From: Urechis unicinctus
Taxonomy: Eukaryota; Annelida; Polychaeta; Xenopneusta; Urechidae
Length of the DNA: 64,000 nucleotides
Direction: 5' to 3'
Assembly (NCBI GenBank): GCA_034190875.2
Contig: CM067343.1
Location: 21,896,576-21,960,575 of the forward strand
In this document: positions 10,961 through 21,830 of the stretch, piece by piece
How the letters are laid out: the number at the start of each line of letters is the position of its first letter
How positions within the stretch are numbered: the stretch's first letter is position 1
Translations under genes and position numbers: made by a program
The notes under the pieces: model-generated
The model's input: the letters and a program-made list of their open reading frames with translations, nothing else
The model's database searches: none
What the model was told of the DNA's origin: nothing

Positions 10961-12555
10961 AGTTAATGATGCCAATTCTATATAGACAACTTAAATGATA
11001 TCTGGTTTTATCGAAACATTGATTTCTTATTTGAAGGATTGTGTTAAAATAACTGAAACCAGTTGATTCTATGAACTTATATTATATACGTCTCATATCC
11101 TAGCTCTGTATGCATGTATGCGTTCCCGATAACTCCTTAGTATCGTAATGTATGATCACACAAATTAAGACTCTCAATCTTAACCTTGCAATAAGGGGTA
11201 GCTTCAACAGTGGGGAATGGAGAATTTCAGATCGAAGTAAAAATGGGTTTTAAGTGGGAGCTGTTTAGTTTCACTGATACTTAGAAGTATTATGCACACA
11301 CCATACAAGGGATTGACATTAAACGGGATTCGAAGCATTTGCATTGAATTAGCAATACCACTTACGCTGATGATGAATAAAACTACATAGGTACATATTT
11401 ATTTTGCTCGATAATAAGGGAAATACAAAAGTACATGCCAGTCACATGGGAGTTCGCTTGATGGATAAAACCATTTTTTGACAATACCGAACGACTCATT
11501 GTACAATCTCTAAAGACTAACGACGTTCACTAAACAATACTGCATATCTATGCAGGGCTCTATTACTTCCAACTGCCTGTAGCATGTCTCCAGGGGCATC
11601 CTAACTTCGCCATTAATAGTGATTTAATTCGTACCCCGGATGTGGCCCAAGAACAACTGCGTTATATGGCGGTAATGATATGTGTAACCACGACGACGCT
11701 CAATTCAATGCCCAAATGGCATCTTCGAGTATTGCTCTTTGACCTAACATGATTTATCTTCAAAGTAATCATCCTCAAAAGCAAGCGAAGCCAGGAGCCT
11801 GCTCTTTTGCGGATCTGCGGATTTTGAGTGGCAATACAATGTGGAAAATAGAAATGTTACACACTGCTCACTGTTCCCATATTTCAGTTGATTGCTGACT
11901 TTTGTCATGCTATTGGGTCTGAATTTGAACAGATATGGGCACTGTACTAAAAGCTTCGATATGAATTTACTAATTCACTCATGTCCTAAACTGTGACTCC
12001 GATAACCAAAACGAACCACTAAGTTTCTCCTGTGTTTATATGTGTGACATATAGCGCGTTCGTGTTCTATAAATGGCAAATAATTCGAGCAACCTAACCT
12101 TGATCCTCGTCCTTGGGACATAAATAGATGGTGGTTTTTAGAACTATGTGAGTACACCCATGTGATCATGCTATGTACGACAGCAATGATATCGATGTAA
12201 ATTCGAAAAAAATTCAGGTGATATGTTTGCTGCATTTTTGCTTCTTAGTATATCTTGACAGCCTCGATATGAGATTGCTTCCCGACTGTGTTGTTTTGCT
12301 GAAACATTGTTGTTCATCAGCTATTGGTTAAAATGGGGATTTGTCCGATACTTGACCCATTCATAAAAAACATTTTCTGAGTCGTTAGATCGTACGTCCT
12401 TTGATTAAAATCATGATCAGTCCACGATATAATTTGTCGTAGTGCGAATATAACGGGGTGCAATGTATGGAAGCATGAATTAGTGGCTGGCATTTAAAAA
12501 GCGGAACAGCGCACCTAGTGGGCTGATTGGGCTTTGTTGTATACAGTATCAAGTA
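10960..12555. other. Unassigned stretch of unit 1
   Basis: About 1.6 kb in which I could not establish collinearity with other units. One short resemblance, 'ttttgtcatgctattgg' (11,899) against 'gtctgtcatgctatag' (25,185, block B3), hints that part of it is very old B3. A minus-strand frame of 86 codons at 11,975-12,235 is not recognisable. No RNA gene or simple repeat is seen. Confidence 0.25.
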
Positions 12556-13035
12556 AAGACTGATACAATTTTGCTACCCAAATCGTCCACGTTTAAATAT
12601 TCATGAACGATGTATTGCAATACAGGAGATCGTGTCCGAGTATCACCGGTAATGCCCCGTCTCACATTGTTCGAGTAGTTCCCGGAAGACCCCAGAGCAG
12701 CTATCGGAGGTGTTCCGTGCTGTAACGTGTAGACCCTGACATGTGTCTGCGTTGTGGCCGGGCTCTTCCCGTGGCTACCAGGGGACTCTGTGGGCTTGCC
12801 CAAGCCGCAAACAAAAAAAAAATAAACCTGCATATTTATTGGAAAGTTTGTCCCGGCAGCAACACGAATGAGTGCATTCATGATGCTTCCGCGTGAAGAC
12901 CTTGATTATCTGTGAAGCCTTCAGCATCTCCGTGAAGACGCCGTGCTGCCTCTGGAGCATCTGTGTAGCCTTCAGGCCCAAAATCGGCGCACACGTGGGA
13001 AACACGGGGTGCAAACGTGTTGCTAGAGACGCCAC
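12549..13035 (-). pseudogene. GC-rich gene relic with repeated LKA-type motif
   Basis: This is the only clearly GC-rich part of the window. Two overlapping minus-strand frames are open: 12,549-12,881 (110 codons) and 12,775-13,035 (86 codons). The upstream one contains two imperfect direct repeats: L-K-A-T-Q-M-L-Q ... V-F-T, then L-K-A-S-Q-I ... V-F-T. These come from a doubled ~45-50 bp DNA unit at about 12,870-12,970. The downstream one holds a serine/threonine-rich stretch and ends in Y-L-N-V-D-D-L. That last part keeps its frame in the diverged copy at 5,780-5,870, so I infer a former protein-coding gene on the minus strand. An A9 run at 12,812 lies at the frame switch. Function and family are unknown. 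Confidence 0.35.
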
Positions 13036-13270
13036 CTGTTAGCCGAAGCGTTATTGTCGAAGCGTCTTGTCATAATGTCTCTTAAAACCACGGGAAATTC
13101 TCTGTTCAATTCGGAGCTTTAGACGCCTCGACAATCAGATGACTCCATATCGTTAAAAGCCGCCGAGCCCCGAGACGAAAAGACTTTTTTCACGCTCTGT
13201 ACAATCGCAGTGACGCCAGCCCAGTATTCTCAATTGCTTTTGTTTGTGTCACGGTAGCGCCACCTTAAGA
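12560..13270. other. GC- and CpG-rich island
   Basis: From about 12,600 to 13,260 the base composition shifts to roughly half G+C with many CpG, against AT-rich flanks. Apart from 12,571-12,665 it has no partner elsewhere in the window. It may be an insertion, a transferred or relocated gene fragment, or a surviving piece of a gene with host-typical composition. Confidence 0.6.
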
Positions 13271-13900
13271 TTTGTTTGATGTGACTACTTCCTCTTAATC
13301 TATTCTTGTGGACAAACCCTGCAGTATCACTATTGCAAAGACCTGAATGGCTAATATGTTGTTCTACAGTAAATGCTAAGATATGGGTTCGAAAAATAAA
13401 CTATATATATATTATGAACCTCAATTATGTAAACTTCTAAGGCAGCAAACCCAGCAAACGTCAATCAGTATTAACGTTATGCCAATCATACCAGAAGAAT
13501 GGAGATGCACTCCGACACAAAGAGTCATAAATCATCTAGAAAACTGTGGAAAAAAAGCCAATACAATTGACCATGTCTGTCAAGATATATATACCGTCGG
13601 GTGAAATTGATATATCAGACATTGCCTTGTGGGTACCAGGCACAAAGGGCATATCCAGGGAGTGATCGATTGGCCTTGCAGCTGCAACATCGCTTAGGTA
13701 ACCTTATGCATGAGGTTGAAGGAAGTTTTTGGGACGCTCATGCATTCAGCACATTCACCAGACACAACGCGGTTTTGTGAAAATCTATAGGGGAGCATTA
13801 TATAATTCGTCATGTAGTTTTATACAGCGCGTATAGCGAGTCTGGGTTTATTAAAGGCTAAAGTTCGAATAGAATACTCAAGCGAAACGGGTAACTGTGA
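13270..13900. other. Unassigned stretch with one open frame
   Basis: It lies between the GC-rich island and the B10 copy. No second copy was found. It holds the 73-codon plus-strand frame at 13,383-13,604, listed separately. Confidence 0.3.
13383..13604 (+). CDS. Uncertain 73-codon open frame
   Basis: The frame starts M-G-S-K-N-K-L-Y-I-Y-Y and contains a polar, Gln/Thr-rich middle, a W-R-C-T-P-T segment and a Cys-containing end (H-V-C-Q-D). Composition is protein-like, with no simple-sequence bias. No signal peptide, membrane span or known motif is visible, and no copy elsewhere allows a conservation test. It could be a lone exon, a decayed gene fragment or chance. Confidence 0.12.
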   Translation: MGSKNKLYIYYEPQLCKLLRQQTQQTSISINVMPIIPEEWRCTPTQRVINHLENCGKKANTIDHVCQDIYTVG

Positions 13901-14440
13901 CTTATGTTTATTCAACGTTAACATTTTTAGCACAATTTAATGCTGGGGGAGGGGGGCAGATCAATCGTAAGTATTGAATACAGGCTGTTTTACTGCCCGG
14001 GAGTGTATGCAGTCTACAACCTATAGCATTGATGATAAATGGGAGCAACACTGTATGCTTGAATAAATGTGGTCGAAACACAAACAAACCGTTAGCGCAG
14101 CCAGAATACAAGATATGCGTTAACTCCAGTTACAGGGACGAATGTCGTCTATGTAGAAGCTTGTAGATAGTCATCTGCTCGCACTGCTATTAAGAAGATC
14201 GGACATATTAGACGGCAGCTTTTATATGCGGATTTACACAACGCATAATACAATTGGTTACGATAATACATCTTAGATCAACATTATTTGAAGCTTTTAT
14301 GTGTATTCGATGTAAACGGGTTTTCCTTTCTCCTTGTTGGATATATATTTATAGCGCAGTTACGATAATCTTATAACAGTGCGAAGCGCCACCTGTGTGG
14401 GCCATTAATCACACGTTCATAACCAAATGGTTCTTGGTTC
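13900..14440 (+). repeat. Unit 1: block B10 copy with its left extension
   Basis: Bases 14,000-14,110 align with 56,445-56,530 ('gatgataaat' and 'ggtcgaaacaca' phrases). Bases 14,115-14,440 align with 41,655-42,000 and 56,535-56,860, including 'aactccagttac', 'tagatagtcat' and the ~70 bp element at 14,335-14,415. A G-rich run at 13,944-13,956 is present only here. Confidence 0.7.
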
Positions 14441-15640
14441 GATAGGTGCGTATTTATCTTTTGTATTCAAGCTTCAGTGAATGCCGCTATACAAAAGACA
14501 TTCGCCGTCACAGTTGTAGTAATACCATTAAAGGTTTTGTTATCTTATTCAAAGTCGTAAACTCTGTTTTGCTGCACGAGGATATTGACATTCAGTAAAC
14601 GTACATTAATGTGTGTTGTCCGGAGTAATACTTAAAAAAGGCTCTAGCAAAACATAATTCAAGCTGCCGTAAAGTTTGCTATTGACTGTATAAACCTCTT
14701 CAAGTTAAACTACATAACAAATATAGTGCATGCAATTTACTGATGTGTCTTTAGCATGTAACATGATATCATTTGAACGTACATAATGTCATAAGCAGAC
14801 CGCTAACTGAATCACCAGTCATTACGCCTTACGGACAATATAGAAAGACATAAACCCATAGGCATCCGTTAACTTCAGATAACATGACTCTATCATGAGC
14901 ACTACAAATTTTATCATTAGGAATTGACAGAAACCTTGTTTAGTGAAATGTCAAATCTTACGATATGATCATCATTAATATCTACCGCTCATCTCATCAC
15001 CAATATCACTTCCGCTAAAGTTAGTAATTTCACAAACGATTGATAGACGTTAAGTTAATAGATGCTAGCAGTATTTATATTGTAGGTTGTTTACTTTTCA
15101 ATGTCTAAATGTTGGTCACGCATGTGTTTCGTTTTACTGTTAATTTCTTATCTTCAATCAACATTCATAGTTTCTGTATGATCGCTCTCATATAAGGTGA
15201 TGTTCTTGTGCAGACCACTGCCACAGACTGCTATCGCGTGTAACGGTAAGTTGACAGTATGCAAAGATTACAACGACCCACAGAAATGCACCAAAGTATC
15301 ATATGTAGCTCATTTCAAATAACCAGAATGCGCCTCTTTTGTCAGCCAGCTCGTCTTAAATCCCCAATATTTTTTATCAGCTTTATGAGATTTCCAGAGC
15401 GCCGTATAGCAACATGCACTGGTTAAACAAACATTACGACTCAATGCCTTTGATAATTTGTGTGACACATTACTATCCGCTGGTTTATTCGTGATGCACT
15501 GACATCATAGTGACTGATTATATGCAGAATAAAATAATCCCTACCACATATGTATTGAAACTGCGTCCTGACATCCAATATAGAATATGAGACCAACCTG
15601 TTCCTACTTCTTCGGTCATGACTTACTGCAAACTATAACG
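14440..15640 (+). repeat. Unit 1: blocks B13 (part) and B14
   Basis: Bases 14,505-14,640 align with 43,350-43,480 ('gttgtagtaataccatta', 'gtgtgttgtccgga'). Bases 14,640-15,640 follow B14, including 'taggcatccgttaacttcag' (14,859), the ~75 bp element at 15,178-15,255 and the 'actgcgtcctgacatcc' phrase near 15,560. B11 and B12 are missing between B10 and B13. Confidence 0.7.
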
Positions 15641-16700
15641 GCACATTGCTTTGTTTTCAGATATGTAAATATCCCATTATAGATATGTAATCAAAAATGC
15701 ATTCACGCTCTTAATGCGGCTCTGTACTATATTCATGCACGAAGTTCCAGGTTTGTAAGATAACTACCTCTCTACCTCCCTCTATCTCTTCTCTCTAAAT
15801 CCCAAGGCTACCCTGGTGTAGTATAAACCCTCATAATTTAGCCGAACACGTAAAAGCAAATTGATGTAAGCAGGCTTAAAGCGCTTGGCAGAAATGGTTG
15901 ACAGATTGGCTCGCGCAGAATAACAATAAGCTCACTTATGCATCCATTAATTCTTTTTTGTGTGGATTAGTAAAAGTCAATTTAACATGCTCTGCATTGC
16001 CCCTATCATGACAGAGATGCCTTTTTGCGACAGTGTCAAGACCTCCTTGCGGATATAGACGCCTCTACAGCAACAAGATGCATTGTGTCACATCTAGGAT
16101 GGTACTTTGATATAGTCAAACATTTGATTAACAACAAATACATTGGTTATTAGGTGATGCATACTCAGATAACCTTCCATTGTATCTGAGTTAAATAAAC
16201 CGTTCCCTTTAATGATTAGCCTTCATGAAGCACAAGCTCAATCTCCGTCTAGTGTGACTAACGCCCGAAGTTATGCAGACATATGATGGACCGCATTAGG
16301 TGACGAGGGTACGACTGCAAAGAGATCATGCCTCACTTTTGTTGTGTAGATGTTTCGTATCACTCTGCAAGTAACAGCCGTCAATATGGTAAGATAGTCG
16401 TTGAAGAGGTACCCGATCAGCAAATATAGATTTTGATGCTCTAGAAATTAGTTCGCTTACCAAGAGAGCCATTACTATCACATTCAACACATTCTGCCGT
16501 GCAATTATAGGGCAGGGCTGCGTCGTCATCTGGCTCCCAGGATAAAAATCCAATGATCGATGGCACTTATGACAGTGCTTGGGGCGATATGACAGCAAAA
16601 AGGTAGTGAGCCAAGCTTATAACGCAAAGGTTAATACTGCATGCCAATATTGTCTACGATACGCCGTTAGATAGCTCATGGTGTCACAATGAAAGGCCCA
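15640..16700 (+). repeat. Unit 1: block B15 copy
   Basis: It is collinear with 28,730-29,790 and 44,500-45,490. Landmarks are 'gaagttccaggtttgt' (15,740), the CT-rich run (15,765-15,797), 'aagacctccttgcggatat' (16,038), 'gtctagtgtgactaacgcc' (16,246) and 'attatagggcag' (16,503; 29,570; 59,834). Confidence 0.75.
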
Positions 16701-17720
16701 ATATTGTTTTTGATATATATGCTATTGTTATTGAGTGGTTTTGTGACAACGAAAATAAACTGAAGGCTGTTATTCTCTGAATATTGACTGGAACTTTGCC
16801 TCAAGGAATGGGGAGCGATCATTTCAACTCAGAGATCAGCGTAGTGCTGAATCTTGAACGTATATTTTAATTTGTTCACGATACACGAATTGTCATGAGT
16901 CATGCGGTAGACTCGGGTGTATAACTAATATCAGTGGTTTGTTCCTCCAAGGTGCATATTGCACCCGACCGAGGTAAGATAAGATTGCATTTAGCATTGT
17001 TGATACCGCTACTATAACTTGGCAGTAAACATGTCAAAGTTCAACACTGCTACAGGTGGGGAACTGTATTTGCGATAGCCGGGGATTCTGTGAATTGATT
17101 GCTTCGTCTTCTATTGCTTCAACGCATGCAAGACGCTTTATGATATGGGATGTGGGTCAGGGACGATTAAGCATTTAAAGTCAATGCTGATATACATCAC
17201 CCAATCGACGTGCGTCTTCTATTTGTTTCAAAGACAGACATCTCTTTAAGCAATAATAAACTGTCATACAGAGCTGTATTCTGGATTTAAACGATGTAAC
17301 CAAAGTATTTGCACTTCCAAATTACACTTTACACGACATACAGGATACACGTAATTGTCATCTCATTTCAATCACATTTAGTAACCGACCATTAGATCAC
17401 ATTACTGCTGCAACAAGAAGGGAGAGTGACGTGACAAGTATATATTAATAGTGATTGCTTTCGTACAGGTATCATTCCATCTCTCAATATCATGTGTACT
17501 TACAGCGTTCTAACTCTCCCGTTTTATGGTATCAGATTAAATCCACTATGGAGTCTACATCATACAAGTGGAAGTCATGTGTCAATAAAGGCGTGTTTAT
17601 GGATTAATATGTTAAGGTAAAACTGGACGCTTATTGCTTGCGAAATAGCATGTGAATAATTAATTACTTATACAAGTAGGGTATACTATATAATTAAATT
17701 CCGGAATACATAGTGCTCAC
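16700..17720 (+). repeat. Unit 1: blocks B16 and B17
   Basis: It aligns with 29,790-30,720 and 60,050-60,990. Shared phrases are 'ggaactttgcctc', 'tgcacattg' followed by a 'ccgaccgagg' phrase, 'acttggcagtaaacatg' (17,017), and 'aataataaact' then 'tcatacagagc' (17,250; 30,239; 60,508). The 45.5 kb copy stops at the end of B16. Confidence 0.75.
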
Positions 17721-18220
17721 TGGGCAGCTAGTCAAAGAGAAAAACATTAATGACTAAGGGTGTTACTAATATATCAATCTTGGGGATATTACGCACGTAA
17801 TACGGATGTTATGTTCTCTGACAAAGTGGCATGCATAAAAAAATATAAGGGCCCATCTATAAGTCAAACACAATGAAGGCAATAACCGTACTTACCTTGT
17901 CAATAAGATATACTATGCCTCGATAGGATGCCTGTCATTAGTTGGGATTTACCGCATAAAACCGGAAACACTAACGCTATTCTATCATATATAGCGCAAA
18001 AATGAATTCCTCCAATCAAGCAGATCATGCATTTTTTATTTCCCTTTTTTTCACAAACGTTTGGCTACGATGACAAGTGTTTGTCAGAGTGCTGATGCCG
18101 TATGCTTTATGACAACGTACCGAGCATCCGTATTCACCATCGAGACATGACAAAGTGTGAATAGACAGAATTTTTCGAACAAATTGTACTTATTATTGCC
18201 TACACTATGCGAAACAGAAC
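17720..18220 (+). repeat. Unit 1: block B18, first copy
   Basis: It aligns with 30,720-31,220, 60,990-61,330 and, within the same unit, 21,850-22,420. Landmarks are 'gactaaggg' (17,752), 'acaaagt' followed by a 'gcatgcat' phrase (17,822), 'aggatgcctgtcattagttgg' in part (17,925), and 'aatgaattcctccaatcaag' (18,000). Two B18 copies within one unit point to an internal duplication. Confidence 0.75.
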
Positions 18221-18533
18221 TGTTTTCCGTTGGGTGTCCATAAGTCATTATGATACGATTCCTTCACAAAATAATGCGTTTTGTCGTATATAACATATGT
18301 AAGTTGTGGTTAAAAATACATTGAAGGCCGCAAAGACATTGTGAAATAAAAAAAAGCAACAGCAACCCGAAACGTTGACTTCCAAGAAATGTGTTCTTAT
18401 AATTCATCATCAGATAAAAAGGTTACTGGTTTTACCATTCACAGTGCAATTAAATGTCTTCAATGTTATAAATTGCTAAGTAGCCAAAATTTGATAATTC
18501 GACCTAGAAATTATTGTACAATTATTGCTCACG
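18220..18533 (+). repeat. Block BU, present in inverted form at 47,020-47,300
   Basis: The reverse complement of 47,020-47,300 matches this stretch over about 270 bp, including 'cttcatcatcagataaaaag' (one base change here, near 18,402), 'ttttgtcgtatat' and 'gaattgctaag' type phrases. A shorter, more diverged direct match occurs at 23,350-23,480. A 66-codon frame (18,389-18,589) lies inside but is not kept in the inverted copy. Confidence 0.7.
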
Positions 18534-18554
18534 TATATATATATATATATATAT
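18533..18554. repeat. Short (TA)n run
   Basis: About 20 bases of pure TA at the end of block BU. The inverted copy of BU at 47 kb lacks it, so it arose after the copies separated or was lost there. Confidence 0.95.
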
Positions 18555-18609
18555 TTCAAATTAATACCCAAACAACAATCATTTGTTAACTTATTATCTT
18601 ACTCACCTA

Positions 18610-19440
18610 GCGCCCTCGTGATACGAGCTAGCAGAATACGATTGTGTGGTCTATATACAACGCATACACCATTCATATTAAACGCCTGTGTTTAGTGAGC
18701 TGTCTTCTTTCATCTTGGCAAATAAACTGTTCTACAAATAATCACCAATCTTATATTGCTATAAAAGATATATTGCAGCCCTATGAAATCACTACCGAGA
18801 CGTAATTGAAATCAGTAAATGTAACTGGCATACCGTTAACAATCCCTTTAACTCGCCGTTCAGGCTTTATTAATACTCATCCTATAAATAATCTTGGCTA
18901 TATCAATATTTCAAGCGGTATTCAAGAAAGAGTCTGTTAAAACCCACATTACTTTAATTATCATCCCATGATATCTGTCTTGGTAAAATAGGAATTAATA
19001 TGAATTTCATTTATATGTCGGATATTCTCTTAAACCTAATGTGGCTGCCTTTTCTCAATAAGCAATCTGTATTATACTTCTCAACGTCCTCTAGATTGTT
19101 GTGTAGTCCCCTCCCAAATAATAGGGGTCTGACATATGGTGCCACAGCAGAACTGTTGACCGTAATCCCGGCTAATAACACAGCCATAAGTTATAGATCC
19201 ACATTGTCTGTGGCTTTTCCTGTTGACTGCAATCCCGGCCAATGACACAGCCATAAGTTATAGATCCACATTGTCTGTGGCGTTTTCTTGACCGCGATCT
19301 AGGACAGTCCCTTTTCTCCTCGTTTAGTGTGTATGATGACACTATGATGGTATTTTTAAAACAGTCATTACTTCACCCGCGTGGATCATTCATCACGGGT
19401 CCACCGTCCCATACTGATTTCTTCAACTTATTACCTCGAC
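18610..19440 (+). repeat. Unit 1: block B6 copy
   Basis: It is collinear with 1,800-2,650 and, in its later part, with 40,225-40,390 and 55,540-55,700. It ends with the ~70 bp element at 19,330-19,400. An 81-codon plus-strand frame (19,000-19,245) is open but is not kept in the 2.3 kb copy. Confidence 0.75.
19155..19293 (+). repeat. 67 bp tandem duplication inside B6
   Basis: 'cagccataagttatagatcc' occurs at 19,181 and 19,248, a spacing of 67 bases, with matching flanks. The other B6 copies have one unit, so this is specific to unit 1. Confidence 0.85.
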
Positions 19441-19740
19441 CCAAAATGAGTCACATTTTGTGAAGAAACATAAAACAAGGATGACTAGACATTTCATGTT
19501 GGAATATTCATCTTGGTAACAGATGGCCATGCTTTTTGAATTAGTATTTCAGCTTTTAAAATCCAATTTTGCTTAACATTTTATATTGAGATTTTTGATC
19601 TGCTGACGCACCGTTTTTTATCTGTTCGTAGAAAATATCGTGTATACTTTAGAATATTAAGCGTAGTTGTGCGTAATTTTAAGTAACAAGCAATCGTCTG
19701 TCAGCCAATCCCTTACATCTTGAAATGTAAAGGTTTACGG
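19440..19740. other. Spacer, partly shared with 34,030
   Basis: Only 'ttgagatttttgatctg' (19,586) resembles 'ttgagatttttcaatgg' at 34,026. Nothing else is recognised. Confidence 0.3.
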
Positions 19741-20270
19741 CTCTCTGATAAGCTATGTATCAAATGAAACACTGGCATCAACCTGTGCAAAGCAGCCAGT
19801 TTCGTCATATGAAGCGGGTTAAATATAGCATTTCTTATTGTAGCAACATTTGCTCCGAAATTAATATTAAATCCGCTTCTGAATCAATAACATCACCTCG
19901 ATCCATTTGGAATCAACACAAATCGTTTGTTGCATCACAAAGGAATTAAAGCGGCACCCTTATGTGATGGACTAAAAGCTGACTGTACAGCCCAAATCAG
20001 AACGCATGGATGCATGGATGCAATAAAGAAAGAATTGGATTCATATAAACACATCTAGCCTGATACTCTCGAAAGGTCTTGTATCTACGGACATAGCTCT
20101 ATATAGGCAAGTATATTATGCCACTGAGAGAGCAGCGCGTCAAAATCATTAGAATGGCAACGTTGTTCGCTGTGAATAGCTGATCTATGTTAAGTCTACG
20201 TGCAATGGAATACATTAATCACCGCAAATAAATGTGCCGATTACGTTTATTATAATCTGTTTTGTACGTG
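19740..20270 (+). pseudogene. Unit 1: block B7, decayed frame 'LLHH..APLCDG'
   Basis: It aligns with 40,400-41,000, 34,690-35,180 and the shorter 55,700-55,900. Near 19,908-19,990 a plus-strand frame reads L-L-H-H-K-G-I-K-A-A-P-L-C-D-G. The 40.66 kb copy has L-L-H-H-E-G-I-G-A-A-P-L-C-D-G with several silent third-base changes. A second stretch begins M-P-L at 20,119 (copies at 34,978 and 40,849) and covers about 30 codons. Stops separate the two stretches in every copy. I infer former exons of an unknown protein. Confidence 0.4.
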
Positions 20271-20443
20271 TTCTGTCATATTGCAGCATTTATGCTAACT
20301 CTCGGGTGTTCGCGGAGCAGGATGAGGATTTAGACAAAGAGAGATCGAGCTTTATATACGTTCAGCCCGTCATCAAGCGTTATAGTAACATTACTGTGAA
20401 ATATAAAATATCACCATTATCTAGGGTGACTACGAAAAAGTGA
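20234..20443 (+). pseudogene. Unit 1: block B8, secreted-protein-like frame
   Basis: The 69-codon frame starts M-P-I-T-F-I-I-I-C-F, a hydrophobic signal-peptide-like start, followed by a charged region E-Q-D-E-D-L-D-K-E-R and a basic, beta-rich region ending S-P-L-S-R-V. The 40.98 kb copy keeps the same frame across the first 40 codons. Its later part continues at 41,100. The 27.66 kb copy keeps the frame through a 21-base, in-frame deletion. A stop ends this copy, while similar sequence continues to about 20,690. Signal peptide and secretion are inferred from composition only. The family is unknown. Confidence 0.35.
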
Positions 20444-20689
20444 TTGTATGGAGGAAGAATCACATGCGCTTTGCTACGCAGGTTGCAATCACACCTTCAC
20501 AGTGAATCTTGCCGAGAAACGACCTATATATGATATCGACATATCTTATAATTTATTTTATCACAAATATCAGATCCAGTGTTATTCTTATTTCAGGCGG
20601 GAATGCTAATAAAGCAGTATACATGCACAATGCGCAGGGATGCTGCTTATAGTACAATATGATAGTATGTTGTCGTTATTTCACATGAC

Positions 20690-20850
20690 ATTAAATGTGC
20701 TGGCTCGTGTTAGGAATAGTTTCGCTACGAATGGCGAAATGGGAGCACTGGCGAGAGGGAAACATGACTATTGCAGTTCAGCTGTAAGGCAATTGTTTTA
20801 TTGAAAATAGGCATCCGTATTATGGATGAGATGGGATGTGCGTACAAGTC
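20690..20850 (+). repeat. Unit 1: B9 fused to B12
   Basis: Up to about 20,750 ('cgaaatgggagcactg') the sequence matches B9 (41,400; 55,905). From 'gaaacatgactatt' on it matches B12 (42,945; 57,897). B10 and B11 are thus missing at this place, although a B10 copy lies at 13.9 kb in the same unit. Confidence 0.6.
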
Positions 20851-21830
20851 ATAACACGTTAAGCGAAGTTTTTCTGGCAATAAAAAATTGCCCATTTACT
20901 TACTCACGCGGATGTATTGTTCATACCTTATTAAGACAATGACAATGCTTTCCATATAAACTTCACAGCTATGTTAATTCTAACATTTACTTCGTAGTGA
21001 TTATCGAAATGCTGCTGAACCATTGGATACAGTCAAGACAATGTGCATACAAGCCACAAAACGCTAAGCGAGGATTGTCATAATGTACTGCAAAATATTT
21101 CGTCTCCAAACATGTACATGATTCCTCGAATGATCGGACAGCTTGCGCGTCAAGGCAGAAAACTACTCGTGAGTCTAGGTGTCACTCAAACCTCTATAGA
21201 ACACCAGCTGATATCAAGGCATACAATGCAAACAAGCTTCAGTATATGATGTGGGTATTAAGTCACCAGTCTGATCAGACGTTTATGGGACCGTCAAATA
21301 TATTGCTGTTGGAGCATGAATCCACTTCGCATTGCGATTTGGGTCATGACATAGTGAACCATATGATGCAAATAAACAATAATGTCAAACACTGAACGTA
21401 TGCTTTATTTTCGACGACATATTTGATAAACTGGGTTCATCAAGAGTTTAATATTGCTACTGAGAGCATAAAAATGGCACGGAATAGCCACACATATTGC
21501 TCATCTAAGGTTCAAATAGCCACGTTTGAAATTCATGACGACACCACAGCTGACTTAACGGAATAAATATCCAACGGCAAATGCAGAAGAATGCATCTTA
21601 TATGAATCTTGCGTTGATCGTTGATATTAGGGTGTGATACTTCTACAGAATTATCTTTAACTTGACAGAAATATGTCCTAAAACATCAGTTATTCTTATT
21701 GAATCGGCGAAACTAAATCAACACAGATATCTTTTTCATGCCTCATACAATGGCAACTCCTACTTTTCGCTTAGTATACACCCCAAAACTTAATTGCCGT
21801 GTTATTGTGCAAGATGGGTATACAATATGA
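20850..21830. other. Unit-1-specific stretch
   Basis: No partner was found in the other units. A short internal repeat exists: 'acaagtcataacacgttaag' at 20,843 and a similar phrase 'acaagccacaaaacgctaag' at 21,050. The 68-codon frame 21,043-21,249 is unremarkable. No gene is supported. Confidence 0.3.

Noticed and set aside
9761-10962. Several long overlapping frames on both strands (up to 253 codons) with H-T-Y-I or M-Y-V-C repeats
   Set aside because: They are translations of the CATA tetranucleotide array, open in several frames because the repeat contains no stop; not genes.
14425-14450. tRNA B-box-like 'ggttcgatagg'
   Set aside because: No matching A-box, acceptor pairing or cloverleaf could be built around it. 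Similar 'ggttcga' strings at 236 and 13,388 fail too.
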